Source: RYN-230 sp963723595 | GTDB lineage: Bacteria; Actinomycetota; Actinomycetes; Streptosporangiales; Streptosporangiaceae | Assembly (NCBI GenBank): GCA_963723595.1 | Contig: CAVRRQ010000014.1 | Coordinates: 310,001-374,000, forward strand | DNA: 64,000 bases | Direction: 5' to 3' | Part shown: positions 63,739-64,000 of the stretch, in pieces | Position numbering within the stretch: the first letter of the stretch is position 1 | Layout: each line of letters begins with the position of its first letter | Notes under the pieces: generated by a model | Told to the model about the DNA's origin: nothing | Databases searched by the model: none | The model's input: the letters and a program-made list of their open reading frames with translations, nothing else | Made by a program: the position numbers and the translations under genes

Positions 63739-64000
63739 CTAGCGGGACGGCGGGCGGCCCAGCCAGATGCTCCAGCGCTCTAGCGTGCCAATCCGGAGCA
63801 CCCCCGTCGCCGCCCAGGGATCCTGACCCATCCGGTCCGCGACCTCCTGCTCGTCTGTGGCCTGGATCATGTGCAGCGTGTGCTCGCCGTCGCCGAGTGG
63901 GCCGCCTGCGAGGATGAAGCCCTCGTCCGCCAGGCCGTCCATGAACGACGCGTGCTCGTCCCAGGCCGTCTGCTCCCGGATACCCCGGCTGTCGTCCCAG
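63739..64000 (-). CDS. YCII-family protein, N-terminus outside window
   Basis: The minus-strand frame enters from the right edge (WDDSRGIREQTAWDEHASFM) and ends at 63739. EGFILAGGPLGDGEHTLHMI and DPWAATGVLRIGTLERWSIW are typical of YCII/YciI-like ferredoxin-fold proteins. An ATG at 63942 is internal, not the start. Function unknown. Confidence 0.75.
   Translation of the reverse strand, partial: WDDSRGIREQTAWDEHASFMDGLADEGFILAGGPLGDGEHTLHMIQATDEQEVADRMGQDPWAATGVLRIGTLERWSIWLGRPPSR

Overview
The window is very GC-rich DNA with GTG/TTG starts, strong GGAGG ribosome sites, Tat and lipoprotein signals, and the gene order ffs - dnaX - ybaB - recR - DUF5063 - ask - asd. Together these point to the chromosome of a high-GC actinobacterium (Streptosporangiales/Streptomyces-like). 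I cannot name a species. No phage or plasmid backbone is visible; the accessory parts are a degraded tRNA-Ser island, a polysaccharide locus and an export/tailoring locus.

Layout. 0-9.5 kb: a MauE-like/DPBB gene pair, a SigE-family sigma factor, a broken acyl-CoA ligase, tRNA-Ser(GCU) followed by a MazEF-type pair, then small membrane, lipoprotein and DUF genes. 9.7-17.4 kb: a polysaccharide locus with a GT2 synthase, galE, UDP-glucose dehydrogenase, a beta-helix lipoprotein and a convergent UDP-xylose-synthase-like gene. 17.6-20 kb: a cupin regulator and DMT transporter around a large dyad operator, and a PH-domain protein. 20.4-24.4 kb: tadA, tRNA-Ser(CGA) and a degenerate island flanked by a 58-bp duplication of the tRNA 3' part. 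24.4-28.6 kb: secreted esterase, truncated MFS pump, LysM protein, GNAT. 28.6-40.8 kb: a large LuxR regulator, a methyltransferase, a hydrolase-glycosyltransferase fusion, a four-gene MacAB-like export operon and a divergent two-component system. 41-42.6 kb: an ECF42 sigma factor with its DGPF partner. 42.7-49.9 kb: housekeeping genes. 51.1-55.4 kb: a membrane b-heme/NuoF-ferredoxin redox pair. 55.4-60.8 kb: dehydrogenase, thioesterase, ArsR regulator, MFS and small genes with tandem repeats between them. 61-63.7 kb: divergent secreted GH64 and GH12-like enzymes, then a YCII gene cut by the window end.

How genes work together. UDP-glucose is epimerised (GalE), oxidised (Ugd) and probably decarboxylated (UXS) to feed the GT2 synthase, with the beta-helix lipoprotein as a candidate exported processing enzyme. 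The two-component system diverges from the lipoprotein/adaptor/ATPase/permease operon and probably controls it. The b-heme membrane protein and its NuoF-like partner overlap by 4 bp and probably form one electron-transfer complex.

Caveat on frameshifts. About twenty genes show single-base frameshifts, and most of the insertions are duplications of a neighbouring base. Where the reading frame resumes cleanly with conserved protein I list one feature spanning the gene and say so. I use 'pseudogene' only for the most damaged genes and remnants. These may be assembly errors rather than real mutations.
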